A stretch of DNA of 6,847 nt, from the NCBI GenBank assembly GCA_902773215.1, contig CACYDQ010000327.1, forward strand, positions 1 to 6,847, read 5' to 3'. The translations under genes and the position numbers were made by a program. The notes below the pieces were generated by a model. It was not told where the DNA came from, did not search any database, and saw nothing but the letters and a program-made list of their open reading frames with translations. This DNA is from an uncultured Spirochaetaceae bacterium. GTDB lineage: Bacteria; Spirochaetota; Spirochaetia; Treponematales; Treponemataceae. Below are positions 1 through 5,855 of this stretch, one piece after another (position 1 is the stretch's first letter; the number at the start of each line of letters is the position of its first letter).

Positions 1-7
1 GGGCCGC

Positions 8-13
8 AGGAGG
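8..13 (+). promoter_or_regulatory. Shine-Dalgarno of the first permease
   Basis: AGGAGG lies six bases before the ATG at 20, which fixes the start of the first permease just inside the left edge. Bases 1-19 are too few to identify the upstream gene. In this transporter type the ATP-binding subunit normally comes first; it could end at the TGA at 34-36 or the TAA at 54-56, overlapping this start, but that is inference. Confidence 0.75.
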
Positions 14-19
14 CTTTCA

Positions 20-811
20 ATGCGGAAGTATATTGACTATATGTGCATCGGGATAAAGGAGCACCTTGCGTACCGGAGTTCCATCTGGGCAACCTTCCTG
101 TCCCGGATAATCTACCTGTACATGCAGTTCTGCCTATGGTCCGCGCTCTTTTCCTCGCAGACGGCGGCGGGCCTTGCGATGGGCAGGGAGGACACGCTCC
201 GCTACGTGATTGTGGCGACCATCATTTCCACCTTCATCGAGTGCGATGCGGTGCAGTGGATAAACAGCCAGATTCAGAGCGGGGACATCGCCGTACAGCT
301 CATACGGCCCATAGACTTCAACGCGATGGTTTTTGCCAGGCACGTCGGGAAGAGCGCGGTGCGGCTCCTGCTCTACGGCATTCCCCTCGCGCTCGTTTCC
401 GCGCTCTTTTTCGGGAGTCCCCTTTGCTGCCCGCCGCAGCTGCCGTTCGCCCTGATTTCCGTCGTGCTCGCGTATCTGATACAGTTCCTCTATTCGCTCA
501 TACTCGGGCTCATGGCCTTCTGGCTCATCGTGACCTGGCCGCTGAACATGCTTCTGGGCGCAATCTACAAGCTCCTTTCCGGCTCGTGGATTCCCGCCGC
601 GATGTTCCCGGATGCCCTCAGGAAGCTAAACGCCTTCCTTCCGTTCAGGGCAATCTACGAGATTCCCGTGAGCATCATCACCCTTCCGATGGACGGGAAA
701 AGCATCGTCTCAAAGCTTGCGGTGCAGGCCTTCTGGCTCGCGTTCCTGTTCGTCCTGATGGAAGCGACGTGGAAAACCGGGATAAAGAAACTCGTCGTCC
801 AGGGAGGCTGA
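20..811 (+). CDS. ABC-2 type exporter permease, first subunit (COG4587-like)
   Basis: This is a 263-residue integral membrane protein, probably one of two non-identical permeases of an ABC-2 type exporter in the cytoplasmic membrane. Hydrophobic segments lie at about 22-45, 60-78, 112-133, 141-180 and 233-249, after a short basic amphipathic N-terminus. A conserved-looking cytoplasmic loop carries SGDI (87-90) and LIRP (94-97), the same pattern as TGKFDLYLTRP in the next gene. Such paired permeases (ABC2_membrane_6 type) are usually encoded with one ATPase as ATPase-permease-permease, so the ATPase is expected just left of the window. The stop is followed after two bases by the ATG of the second permease, so the two are co-transcribed and probably translationally coupled. 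The substrate cannot be read from sequence; the family is annotated only as an uncharacterised transport system. Family call is from remembered sequence pattern, not a search. Confidence 0.9.
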   Translation: MRKYIDYMCIGIKEHLAYRSSIWATFLSRIIYLYMQFCLWSALFSSQTAAGLAMGREDTLRYVIVATIISTFIECDAVQWINSQIQSGDIAVQLIRPIDFNAMVFARHVGKSAVRLLLYGIPLALVSALFFGSPLCCPPQLPFALISVVLAYLIQFLYSLILGLMAFWLIVTWPLNMLLGAIYKLLSGSWIPAAMFPDALRKLNAFLPFRAIYEIPVSIITLPMDGKSIVSKLAVQAFWLAFLFVLMEATWKTGIKKLVVQGG

Positions 812-813
812 GC

Positions 814-1617
814 ATGAACCTGTTCAAAATATACCGCCATTTCGTCGCGATATACGTGAAGGGGAAGATGGCATACCACGGCGCGCTCCTGTTCGAGCTG
901 ATCGCCAACACGATCCTCATCGGCGTGTACTTCGCGGGCTTCATGGTCATCTTCCATAACTTCGGGAGCATCGCCGGATGGAGCAAATATGAGGTCCTCT
1001 TCATGTTCACGACAAGCTGGGTCAGCTACAGCTTCAGCTGCTTTTTCTTCTGGAGCCCGATGAAGGACATGGGCGAGCTTGTGCGGACGGGGAAATTCGA
1101 CCTGTACCTGACCCGGCCTGTCAGCCCCCTCCTGTACATGGTCCTGCAGCAGTTCCAGTATACCTTCATACCGCGCCTCGTCTTTTCGTTGGGATTCTGG
1201 CTCTACAGCATGGGCAGGCTTCCGATTGCGTGGACGGCCACATCCCTTGGCCTGTATGCGCTGAACATGCTCTCCGCCTTCGTGATATTTTCCGCCATCA
1301 CGGTTTTCACGGGCACGGTAAGCTTCTGGACCATAAAGAGCGAGGAGATTGTTTCCCTGCTGACGAACAACAACTACGGGCTCAAGAACTATACGGACTA
1401 CCCGCTCCCGATTTACTCCACGGGGATGCAGGCACTCCTGACCTTCGTCGTCCCCTATGCCTTTACCGGCTACTACCCGGTCGCCCTCCTTTTGGGGAAG
1501 AGCGTGGGGCATCCGGTCTTGTGCTATGCCCCGCCCCTCGTCGCGCTCATAGCCGGGACTGCCGCCTGGTCGTTCTGGAAGTTCGGGCTCAGGCACTACG
1601 GGAGCGCGGGGGCGTGA
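814..1617 (+). CDS. ABC-2 type exporter permease, second subunit (COG3694-like)
   Basis: This is a 267-residue membrane protein and the partner of the preceding permease. Its hydrophobic segments are at about 23-47, 58-80, 118-134, 143-172, 204-228 and 236-256, six in all, with a short basic cytoplasmic tail. The loop between segments 2 and 3 has TGKFDLYLTRP (92-102), typical of this permease type and a likely ATPase-coupling region. The reading frame is open leftward to position 43, but the start is placed at 814: GGAGG (803-807) lies six bases before this ATG, the length matches the partner, and the frame upstream is an arginine/histidine-rich shadow of the first permease. The gene is GC-rich (38 of 60 bases G/C in 1081-1140), unlike the cassette that follows. 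It ends 43 bases before the convergent DUF3791 gene. The transported substrate is unknown. Confidence 0.92.
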   Translation: MNLFKIYRHFVAIYVKGKMAYHGALLFELIANTILIGVYFAGFMVIFHNFGSIAGWSKYEVLFMFTTSWVSYSFSCFFFWSPMKDMGELVRTGKFDLYLTRPVSPLLYMVLQQFQYTFIPRLVFSLGFWLYSMGRLPIAWTATSLGLYALNMLSAFVIFSAITVFTGTVSFWTIKSEEIVSLLTNNNYGLKNYTDYPLPIYSTGMQALLTFVVPYAFTGYYPVALLLGKSVGHPVLCYAPPLVALIAGTAAWSFWKFGLRHYGSAGA

Positions 1618-1629
1618 AGGATTCTTGCG

Positions 1630-1669
1630 GCATGATTGCTCAGAATTTCAGTTCCATGCTTTATTTTTT
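1630..1669 (+). terminator. Possible weak intrinsic terminator after the permeases
   Basis: GCATG (1630-1634) and CATGC (1655-1659) can pair across a 20-base loop and are followed by a T-rich run, TTTATTTTTT (1660-1669). Position suits termination of the permease operon, but the stem is only five base pairs and the loop is long. The T-run also overlaps the 3' end of the opposing DUF3791 gene, where it is simply lysine codons, so this may be chance. Confidence 0.3.
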
Positions 1670-1867
1670 CTGCTCCAACAAGATTTCCTCTGCAAGATAT
1701 GCATCGCTCAAACAATGAAAATCACTCACGCCCTTACTTATAAGCATATAGGTATCGGAGTTATAAAAAAGCTCCAGAGCTTTCTCTTCATCAATACCCT
1801 TTTTTTGGGCAAGCAAAGCGACGATACGTGCATATTTCATTTGCAGGAGGGTGCTGTCGGCTGTCAT
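1661..1867 (-). CDS. DUF3791-like small protein, third gene of the cassette
   Basis: This 68-residue soluble, probably all-helical protein is rich in Ala, Leu, Glu and Lys, with no signal peptide or membrane segment. It resembles the shorter type of DUF3791 protein. Recognisable elements are LLQMKYARIVALLAQKKGI (7-25), a Leu-Phe-Tyr-x-Ser-x-x-Tyr segment (37-44) and a C-terminal Tyr-Leu-Ala-Glu-Glu. Its ATG shares an ATGA overlap with the stop of the DUF3990 gene, so it should be translated by coupling and made in proportion to that protein. Small DUF3791 proteins often sit beside DUF3990 genes, and a partner or antitoxin role is a reasonable inference, not a known activity. The region is AT-rich compared with both flanks, suggesting acquisition by transfer. 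It ends tail-to-tail with the permease operon. Confidence 0.72.
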   Translation of the reverse strand: MTADSTLLQMKYARIVALLAQKKGIDEEKALELFYNSDTYMLISKGVSDFHCLSDAYLAEEILLEQKK

Positions 1868-2358
1868 TTGTCACTCCTCTTTACTTCATAAAAAGATTCA
1901 AAGAGCAATACGGATTCCATAACATGCTGATTTACGAAACAAATCTGATTGTTCGGTTTTTCAAACTTCAAGCGGGATAATGCGGTTGACCTGTCTATCA
2001 GATGAGAAAAATAAAGCTCCACGGTATTGAAGACTTTATCGTTCGCAATGCCGCCTTCAATTATATCATAGTTCAGATATTCTTTCCCGCCAGTTCGGCA
2101 TGCAAGGATAAAATCAAGCCAGTCTTCATTATACTCAGGGAAAATCTTGTAACGGTATTTTTTATGAATGTCAGTATCGTCAAAATCATATATGCTTACG
2201 AAACCTTTCTTTCCGAGAAAGATGAAACGCTGAACCCACTTTTCTGCCTGTAGTCGAAGATTGGTGGTATAAAAACCTTTTCCAAAATCAAGATTTCCAC
2301 GTCCATAAGAAACGAGAGGTTTTTCCACGACTACTGTCGAACCGTGATACAGTTTCAT
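1864..2358 (-). CDS. DUF3990 protein with ADP-ribosyltransferase-like fold, candidate toxin or effector
   Basis: This is a 164-residue cytoplasmic protein of the DUF3990 family. Its diagnostic motifs are an N-terminal LYHGS (3-7), LDFGKGFYTT (23-32) and a C-terminal NNQICFVNQ (136-144). DUF3990 is placed with ADP-ribosyltransferase-like folds, and the His of LYHGS, the Gly-x-Gly-Phe-Tyr turn and the late Gln/Asn-rich strand would correspond to NAD-binding positions. That mapping is inference, and no catalytic Glu can be assigned by eye. Length is about normal for the family and nothing looks truncated. The gene overlaps both neighbours by four bases (ATGA at 2355-2358 and 1864-1867), so all three are coupled. 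Base use is AT-rich (21 of 60 bases G/C in 1921-1980). A toxin or protein-modifying role with the DUF3791 neighbours as partners is plausible; a housekeeping role is not excluded. Confidence 0.85.
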   Translation of the reverse strand: MKLYHGSTVVVEKPLVSYGRGNLDFGKGFYTTNLRLQAEKWVQRFIFLGKKGFVSIYDFDDTDIHKKYRYKIFPEYNEDWLDFILACRTGGKEYLNYDIIEGGIANDKVFNTVELYFSHLIDRSTALSRLKFEKPNNQICFVNQHVMESVLLFESFYEVKRSDK

Positions 2359-2570
2359 GCCACAAGATTCCTTTCTCGCAGAACAGAGATTATTTCATCA
2401 ACGATGTACTGCTTACTCTGGGTATGCAGTGCCTCGTAAGAAGGGATGATATATGAATGCAAAAGTCCCGATTCACTGAGAATTTTAAAAAGTTCTGAGC
2501 CGTTTTTCCCCAATCGCTGGGCAACATTTTCGATGCAAAAAACAGAATACTCAAGCTGTTTGTTGCTCAT
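2355..2570 (-). CDS. DUF3791 protein, first gene of the cassette
   Basis: This is a 71-residue soluble helical protein matching the classic DUF3791 pattern: an LEYSVFCIENVAQRLG-type helix near the N-terminus, a middle SGLLHSYIIPSYEALHTQS segment, and a C-terminal Tyr-Ile-Val-Asp-Glu-Ile-Ile helix. The frame is open to an ATG at 2600, but the start is set at 2570 because GGAGG lies seven bases before it and the extra ten residues overlap the promoter. Its stop overlaps the DUF3990 start (ATGA). As first gene it would be made before the DUF3990 protein, the usual order for an antitoxin-like partner. It is clearly different in sequence from the second DUF3791 protein, so the two are not a recent duplication. 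Molecular function is unknown. Confidence 0.82.
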   Translation of the reverse strand: MSNKQLEYSVFCIENVAQRLGKNGSELFKILSESGLLHSYIIPSYEALHTQSKQYIVDEIISVLRERNLVA

Positions 2571-2590
2571 AACCTTTCCTCCATAATTAC

Positions 2591-2596
2591 AGTATA
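2591..2596 (-). promoter_or_regulatory. Likely -10 element of the DUF3791-DUF3990 cassette
   Basis: On the minus strand TATACT lies about 20 bases before the start codon at 2570, giving a short leader that contains the GGAGG Shine-Dalgarno. A canonical -35 is absent: at 17-base spacing the -35 position (2614-2619) lies entirely inside the 20-base A-tract. The A-tract may act as an UP-element-like or length-sensitive spacer. This is assigned by eye from spacing and similarity to TATAAT. Confidence 0.5.
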
Positions 2597-2611
2597 CCAT
2601 GTTTCCTCGAG

Positions 2612-2631
2612 TTTTTTTTTTTTTTTTTTTT
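2612..2631. repeat. 20-bp T/A homopolymer tract
   Basis: Twenty consecutive T residues on the plus strand (A on the cassette's coding strand) end 15 bases upstream of the TATACT -10 element. The tract occupies the -35 position and the region just upstream. Homopolymers this long are unstable by slipped-strand mispairing, so its length may vary between cells. In a read set it could also be a length error. Confidence 0.9.
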
Positions 2632-2778
2632 CATCTCTCAACCTCCATACGCTGTCCCGTCATAGAAGCCTCTCACACTCAGCATATCATACCTCCAGTC
2701 CTATTATAGTGGCGGGTGCGGGGCTGTTCAAGGGGCGGAAAGCTTTCGGCTTCCCTGTTTTCCGATATGCGCACTCGG

Positions 2779-2866
2779 ATGCGTGAGAAATATCACGCGA
2801 CCGCGTGGAAAACTTCACCCGTCCGCGTGAGAAACTTCACCCGTCCGCGTGAACGGTCTTACCCGG
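2779..2866. repeat. Four tandem 22-bp units with GTGA-N6-TCAC dyads
   Basis: Four head-to-tail units of exactly 22 bp cover 2779-2800, 2801-2822, 2823-2844 and 2845-2866. Units 2 and 3 differ at two positions; units 1 and 4 are more diverged. Each has a dyad in the same register: GTGA-N6-TCAC at 2783-2796, GTGG-N6-TCAC at 2805-2818, GTGA-N6-TCAC at 2827-2840 and GTGA-N6-TTAC at 2849-2862. In unit 1 the dyad extends to GCGTGA/TCACGC. The spacing is about two helical turns, so all dyads face the same side of the DNA. The core matches the half-site geometry of CRP/FNR-type regulators. Iterated operators are the simplest reading. The units are too short and too closely packed for a CRISPR array. 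Confidence 0.8.
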
Positions 2867-2932
2867 GCGGGTCTGGCGAATTTACTACATTTTCCCCATT
2901 CTCCGTGCTGTATATTGTTGTCATGTTACTTT

Positions 2933-2938
2933 GGAGGA
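2933..2938 (+). promoter_or_regulatory. Shine-Dalgarno that sets a GTG start at 2946
   Basis: GGAGGA lies seven bases before GTG at 2946. The in-frame TTG at 2931 overlaps this ribosome-binding site and would itself have none, so it should not be used as the start. Confidence 0.8.
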
Positions 2939-2945
2939 AAAACCA

Positions 2946-3770
2946 GTGATACAGGAACTCATCGGCAAGGAAGACAGCTTTCCCAAGTCTGGCAAGCTTC
3001 CCATCGCATTGTACGCGAACGGCATGCGTTCGGCTGAAGGCAAGGCCGCAGGCTGCTTTGCCCGCGTCATTAACCGGGGGACGCTCAGGATAGACGACAT
3101 CTTCAACGACCTGCGCTCTGACGACGAGGGCTTTGACGCTGCATACATGAAGAAAAACTGGGATGCCGTAATGAACGCCATAGCGATGCGCATAAGTTCC
3201 GGGATGTCCGTGGACTTCGGGCTCGGGGTGCTTTCACCGTCCGTCAGCGGCAGTTTTGATAACGAGCAGTCAGGCTTCAAGAGGGGCAGGAACCAGCTTA
3301 CGGTGCGCTACAGGCCGTCCGAGGGCATGAAAAGGACGATGGAATCTCTGGACACCGTCATCAGGCAGGGGCGGACCTGCCACCCCGAAATCTTGCGCGT
3401 CCGGGACATCGGCTCAGGCTGGGACAGCAGTGACAGCAGGGGCGGGAACGAGCCTGGTCAGCGGCAGGATACCGGGACTCTCAGCCGGGGGAATATCCTC
3501 GCCATCGAAGGAAAGAGGTTCCGCATAGAGGGCGGAAGCGATGAAATAGGCCTGTACTTCGACAGCGTGACGAATCCCGGCGAGTCCGTAAAGCTCGCGC
3601 CCGGGAAACTTTTCAGCAACAGGCCGTCCGTCATTGAGTGCCTTGTCCCCGGGGAACTTGACAAGGGCTCTGAGTACCGCATCCGCCTGGTGACGCAATA
3701 CGTGAACGGCCAGCATATCCGCAAAAGCCCCCTGTCGTCCACGTTCCCGGCTGTGTTCACGGTTGCATAG
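2946..3770 (+). CDS. HU-like DNA-binding protein with C-terminal DUF4469 Ig-like domain
   Basis: This is a 274-residue protein with a GTG start. Residues about 15-125 resemble the HU/IHF-like domain found in Bacteroides and Treponema proteins: a helical part (33-84, including ARVINRGTLRIDDIFNDL) followed by a basic beta arm region (GLGVLSPSVSGSF, then GFKRGRNQLTVRYRPS at 110-125). A polar, glycine-rich linker (about 155-178) follows, then a C-terminal DUF4469 domain of beta-sandwich type (about 180-272, including NRPSVIECLVPGEL and YRIRLVTQYVNG). The HU-like part should bind DNA; the DUF4469 role is unknown. There is no signal peptide. The gene stands alone, with 190 bp to the next gene, and four iterated dyads lie 84-163 bp upstream of the GTG. 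Binding of its own upstream repeats is an untested possibility. Domain calls are by eye. Confidence 0.82.
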   Translation: MIQELIGKEDSFPKSGKLPIALYANGMRSAEGKAAGCFARVINRGTLRIDDIFNDLRSDDEGFDAAYMKKNWDAVMNAIAMRISSGMSVDFGLGVLSPSVSGSFDNEQSGFKRGRNQLTVRYRPSEGMKRTMESLDTVIRQGRTCHPEILRVRDIGSGWDSSDSRGGNEPGQRQDTGTLSRGNILAIEGKRFRIEGGSDEIGLYFDSVTNPGESVKLAPGKLFSNRPSVIECLVPGELDKGSEYRIRLVTQYVNGQHIRKSPLSSTFPAVFTVA

Positions 3771-3879
3771 GCTAGCATAAAGCGGATCGGGTGTGGCGAG
3801 ACAAAACTGGGCAGGAAATGACAGGACTACCACAGCGCAGTCTGGATTCCCGTGCGGAAGAAACAGGGCTGAGCGTGAG

Positions 3880-3906
3880 GGGAGGGGAGGCATTGCGTTC
3901 CCTCCC
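3880..3906. other. GC-rich hairpin between the HU-like and HAD genes
   Basis: GGGAGGG (3880-3886) and CCCTCCC (3900-3906) form a perfect seven-base-pair stem with a 13-base loop, about 110 bp after the HU-like gene. There is no T-run after it on the plus strand, so it is not a standard intrinsic terminator. It could slow transcription or be an operator-like dyad. The rest of 3771-3960 shows no gene. Confidence 0.4.
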
Positions 3907-3924
3907 TGACACAGGCCCTGAGGT

Positions 3925-3954
3925 TTGACAGGGTGAATCCTTCCATGTTAGGCT
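3925..3954 (+). promoter_or_regulatory. Candidate promoter of the HAD gene, giving a near-leaderless transcript
   Basis: A perfect TTGACA (3925-3930) is followed after 18 bases by TAGGCT (3949-3954), which matches TATAAT at only three positions but is preceded by TG plus one base (3946-3948), an extended -10 signature. Transcription would then begin around 3960-3962, at the ATG itself. A CCCTG/CAGGG dyad (3916-3920 and 3929-3933) overlaps the -35 and could be an operator. The -10 is weak, so this is tentative. Confidence 0.45.
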
Positions 3955-3960
3955 GTTCGT

Positions 3961-4782
3961 ATGAAAACCCTGTATGTTTCTGATTTGGACGGAACCCTGC
4001 TGAACAAGAGCGACCGCATAAATGGACGGAGCCTTGCAATCATAAACGGATTGGTTGCGGACGGAATGTTCTTTACCTACGCTACGGCGCGCTCGCTGAC
4101 TTCCGCCCGTGTGGTGACGCAGGGGCTTTCCGTGCGGAACCCGGTAATCGTATACAACGGGGCGTTCCTGATGGAAGCGGACACGGGGCGGGTGGTCTCG
4201 TCAGAAGGTTTTTCCGGTGAAGAACAGGCTTTTGTCAGGAAGAAGCTGACGGCAGGCGGCATAAGCCCCTTCGTCTATTCGTTCATCGGCGGGGAGGAGA
4301 AGGTTTCCTATAATGGCTCCTGCCTGAACGAGGGCAAGGAGCGGTATCTGTCTCTCAGGAAGGGCGACAAACGCTTCCGTCGGCTGGACGGTGATGCCGG
4401 TCTGTATGACGGCGAGATGTTCTACTTTACCTGCATCGGGGAAAAAGAGGAACTTGAGGGGGCGTACCGGCTCTTTGAATCAGACGGCCGCTTTACCTGC
4501 ACCTTCCAGCAGGAGCTCTACCGGCCGGAATGGTGGTTCGAGATAATGCCCAAAAAGGCGACCAAATACAACGGCATACTCAAGCTCAAGGACATCCTCG
4601 GCTGCGACAGGATTGTCTCGTTCGGCGACGCGGTGAACGACATTCCCATGTTCAGAATTTCGGACGAATGCTACGCCGTAGGGAATGCCGTCCCGGAGCT
4701 GAAGGCCGCTGCGACCGGGGTAATCGGTGACAACGAGTCTGACAGCGTCGCCCTCTGGCTCCGGGAGCATGCGGGGATGTAA
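3961..4782 (+). CDS. Cof-type HAD-IIB phosphatase
   Basis: This 273-residue cytoplasmic hydrolase belongs to the HAD superfamily, subclass IIB (Cof type), Mg-dependent enzymes that remove phosphate from sugar phosphates, phosphorylated cofactors and similar small molecules. All four motifs are present. Motif I is DLDGT (8-12), with D8 as nucleophile and D10 as acid/base; motif II is T42 in ATARS; motif III is K202 in KATKYNG; motif IV is GDAVND (222-227), with D223 and D227 as metal ligands. The cap between motifs II and III (about 85-190) fits the C2 type that determines substrate, which cannot be predicted here. Length is normal. The start is supported because motif I falls eight residues in, as usual, but no Shine-Dalgarno precedes it. 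It converges on the acetyltransferase gene with a three-base gap. Confidence 0.95.
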   Translation: MKTLYVSDLDGTLLNKSDRINGRSLAIINGLVADGMFFTYATARSLTSARVVTQGLSVRNPVIVYNGAFLMEADTGRVVSSEGFSGEEQAFVRKKLTAGGISPFVYSFIGGEEKVSYNGSCLNEGKERYLSLRKGDKRFRRLDGDAGLYDGEMFYFTCIGEKEELEGAYRLFESDGRFTCTFQQELYRPEWWFEIMPKKATKYNGILKLKDILGCDRIVSFGDAVNDIPMFRISDECYAVGNAVPELKAAATGVIGDNESDSVALWLREHAGM

Positions 4783-4785
4783 TGA

Positions 4786-5778
4786 CTACGCGCGTCTTAC
4801 AATCATGTTGCAGCGGTCCCAGCTTTCGTCCCGGAAGCTGAAGGCCTTTTCCGCGACGTTACGTTCCGTGAAGCCTGCTTTCTGGTAGCAGCGCTTGGCG
4901 GGCTCGTTGCAGGAGAACACGTTCAGGTGGACGGCGGCCGCCCTAGTGATTTCAAAGGCGTAGTGCAGGGCGAGTGAAAGCATCTTGTGCCCGTAGCCCT
5001 TGCCGCGGACTTCCGGGCTTGTCATGATGAATTTCAGCATGCCCTCGTCCGTGTCCGGGTTCAGTGAATAGCAGAAGAAGCCGACGGGTTTTCCGTCGCT
5101 CCCGACTGCGATGAAGGGGCTGTCACCGAACTTTTCTGAAATCTCCCGCAGCAGCATGCCGAAGCTTTCTTTCTGGAGCGGGAATGCCGCGCGGTTTGCG
5201 CTCCAGAGGGCGTGCGTCCGCTCGTCGCCTATCCAGCCCTTTATGCTGTCAAAGTCACGGTCATGAATGTAGGGGCGGAGTCTCAGGCTTATGCCTCCCT
5301 GCGCCGGTGCCCCTGTTCCGGCGAGTTTTTTTGTCATTACGTCATAGCAGAGGTAGTCGCCGCTTTCGCTTTCTTCTATTATACAGAATTCCGTGTCGCA
5401 GTAGCCCCTCTTGAGGTAGATGTGCTTGGCGGGAAACGATGCGTCAAGCTCTGCCTCGCCATATCCTTCCGCAATCTTGCGTTCCGCAAAGTCGAGCAGG
5501 GCCGTTCCGTAGCCCCGGTGCTGGGCTTCCTTCCTGACGAACAGGCGCAGGATGTGGTTCTCTTTTATCGTCACGGTCGCGACAGGCTTTCCGCCGTCGG
5601 ACAGGACGTAGACAGCCCCGGCCTCTATGTCGGCCCGGATGTTCTCGTCGCTGTGGTGCGCCTTGAAGTAGTCCACTGCGCCCTTGGGGTAATAGGCGGG
5701 GTAGACCGCGTCTATCGTCTCCTGCGTTATCGCCTGTACCGCCCCGAACAGGGACGTGTCTGCCTGCTGTATTTCCAT
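4786..5778 (-). CDS. Tandem GNAT N-acetyltransferase
   Basis: This 330-residue cytoplasmic protein is made of two GNAT acyl-CoA acetyltransferase domains. Domain 1 (about 1-152) has the acetyl-CoA-binding motif A as LRLFVRKEAQHRGYG, with the Q/R-x-x-G-x-G/A signature at 86-91 (QHRGYG), and a motif B-like HIYLKRGY (119-126). Domain 2 (about 163-330) has RGKGYG at 258-263 and NEPAKRCYQKAGF at 291-303, the typical Rim-like motif B. Both cofactor loops look intact, so both could be active. A Gly/Ala-rich linker lies near 153-163. Acceptor substrates cannot be predicted. The start is supported by an AGAGGA ribosome-binding site and by a strong promoter just upstream. It lies 77 bp downstream of the HTH/zinc-ribbon gene on the same strand, but with its own promoter. 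Confidence 0.93.
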   Translation of the reverse strand: MEIQQADTSLFGAVQAITQETIDAVYPAYYPKGAVDYFKAHHSDENIRADIEAGAVYVLSDGGKPVATVTIKENHILRLFVRKEAQHRGYGTALLDFAERKIAEGYGEAELDASFPAKHIYLKRGYCDTEFCIIEESESGDYLCYDVMTKKLAGTGAPAQGGISLRLRPYIHDRDFDSIKGWIGDERTHALWSANRAAFPLQKESFGMLLREISEKFGDSPFIAVGSDGKPVGFFCYSLNPDTDEGMLKFIMTSPEVRGKGYGHKMLSLALHYAFEITRAAAVHLNVFSCNEPAKRCYQKAGFTERNVAEKAFSFRDESWDRCNMIVRRA

Positions 5779-5796
5779 ACGATTTCCTCTGTTTTC

Positions 5797-5825
5797 ATTG
5801 TAATGCGGGCAAACGCCGTGGTCAA
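5797..5825 (-). promoter_or_regulatory. Sigma-70-type promoter of the GNAT gene
   Basis: On the minus strand TTGACC (5820-5825) and TACAAT (5797-5802) are separated by exactly 17 bases; each differs from consensus at one position. Transcription would start near 5790, giving a leader of about 12 bases that contains the AGAGGA ribosome-binding site. The promoter lies wholly in the gap after the HTH/zinc-ribbon gene, so the acetyltransferase can be expressed independently. Confidence 0.75.
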
Positions 5826-5855
5826 GGACGGGGGCACTGATGTCTTGCGGGCTGC

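Larger units (their letters stand above)
2571..2945. other. Intergenic region between divergent cassette and HU-like gene
   Basis: These 375 bases contain no credible gene. From the left they hold the cassette Shine-Dalgarno and -10, a 20-base homopolymer (2612-2631), a featureless CT-rich part (2632-2700), a partly palindromic GAAAGCTTTC segment (2737-2746 area), four tandem 22-bp units (2779-2866), and a possible promoter for the rightward gene. The best -10 candidate for that gene is TATATT (2911-2916), with no convincing -35. The two divergent transcription units therefore share this region, and the tandem units could act on either. Small frames here have no family resemblance. Confidence 0.7.

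Noticed and set aside
43..813. N-terminal extension of the second permease frame to position 43
   Set aside because: It overlaps the first permease entirely, has a biased Arg/His/Pro composition typical of an out-of-frame GC-rich shadow, and the ATG at 814 has a good ribosome-binding site.
655..1596. 313-codon minus-strand open frame
   Set aside because: It lies antisense to the two permeases, is highly charged without hydrophobic core or motifs, and has no ribosome-binding site; it is a shadow of GC-rich coding sequence.
2612..2631. The T-run as a rho-independent terminator
   Set aside because: No GC-rich stem precedes it on the plus strand and no plus-strand gene ends nearby.
2779..2866. 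CRISPR array
   Set aside because: The 22-bp units abut with no spacers and are imperfect; no cas gene is present.
3414..3893. 159-codon minus-strand open frame
   Set aside because: It is antisense to the HU-like/DUF4469 gene, whose domains are recognisable, and shows no family resemblance.
3880..3906. Intrinsic terminator for the HU-like gene
   Set aside because: The stem is good, but no T-run follows and it lies over 100 bp from the stop; it is recorded only as a hairpin.
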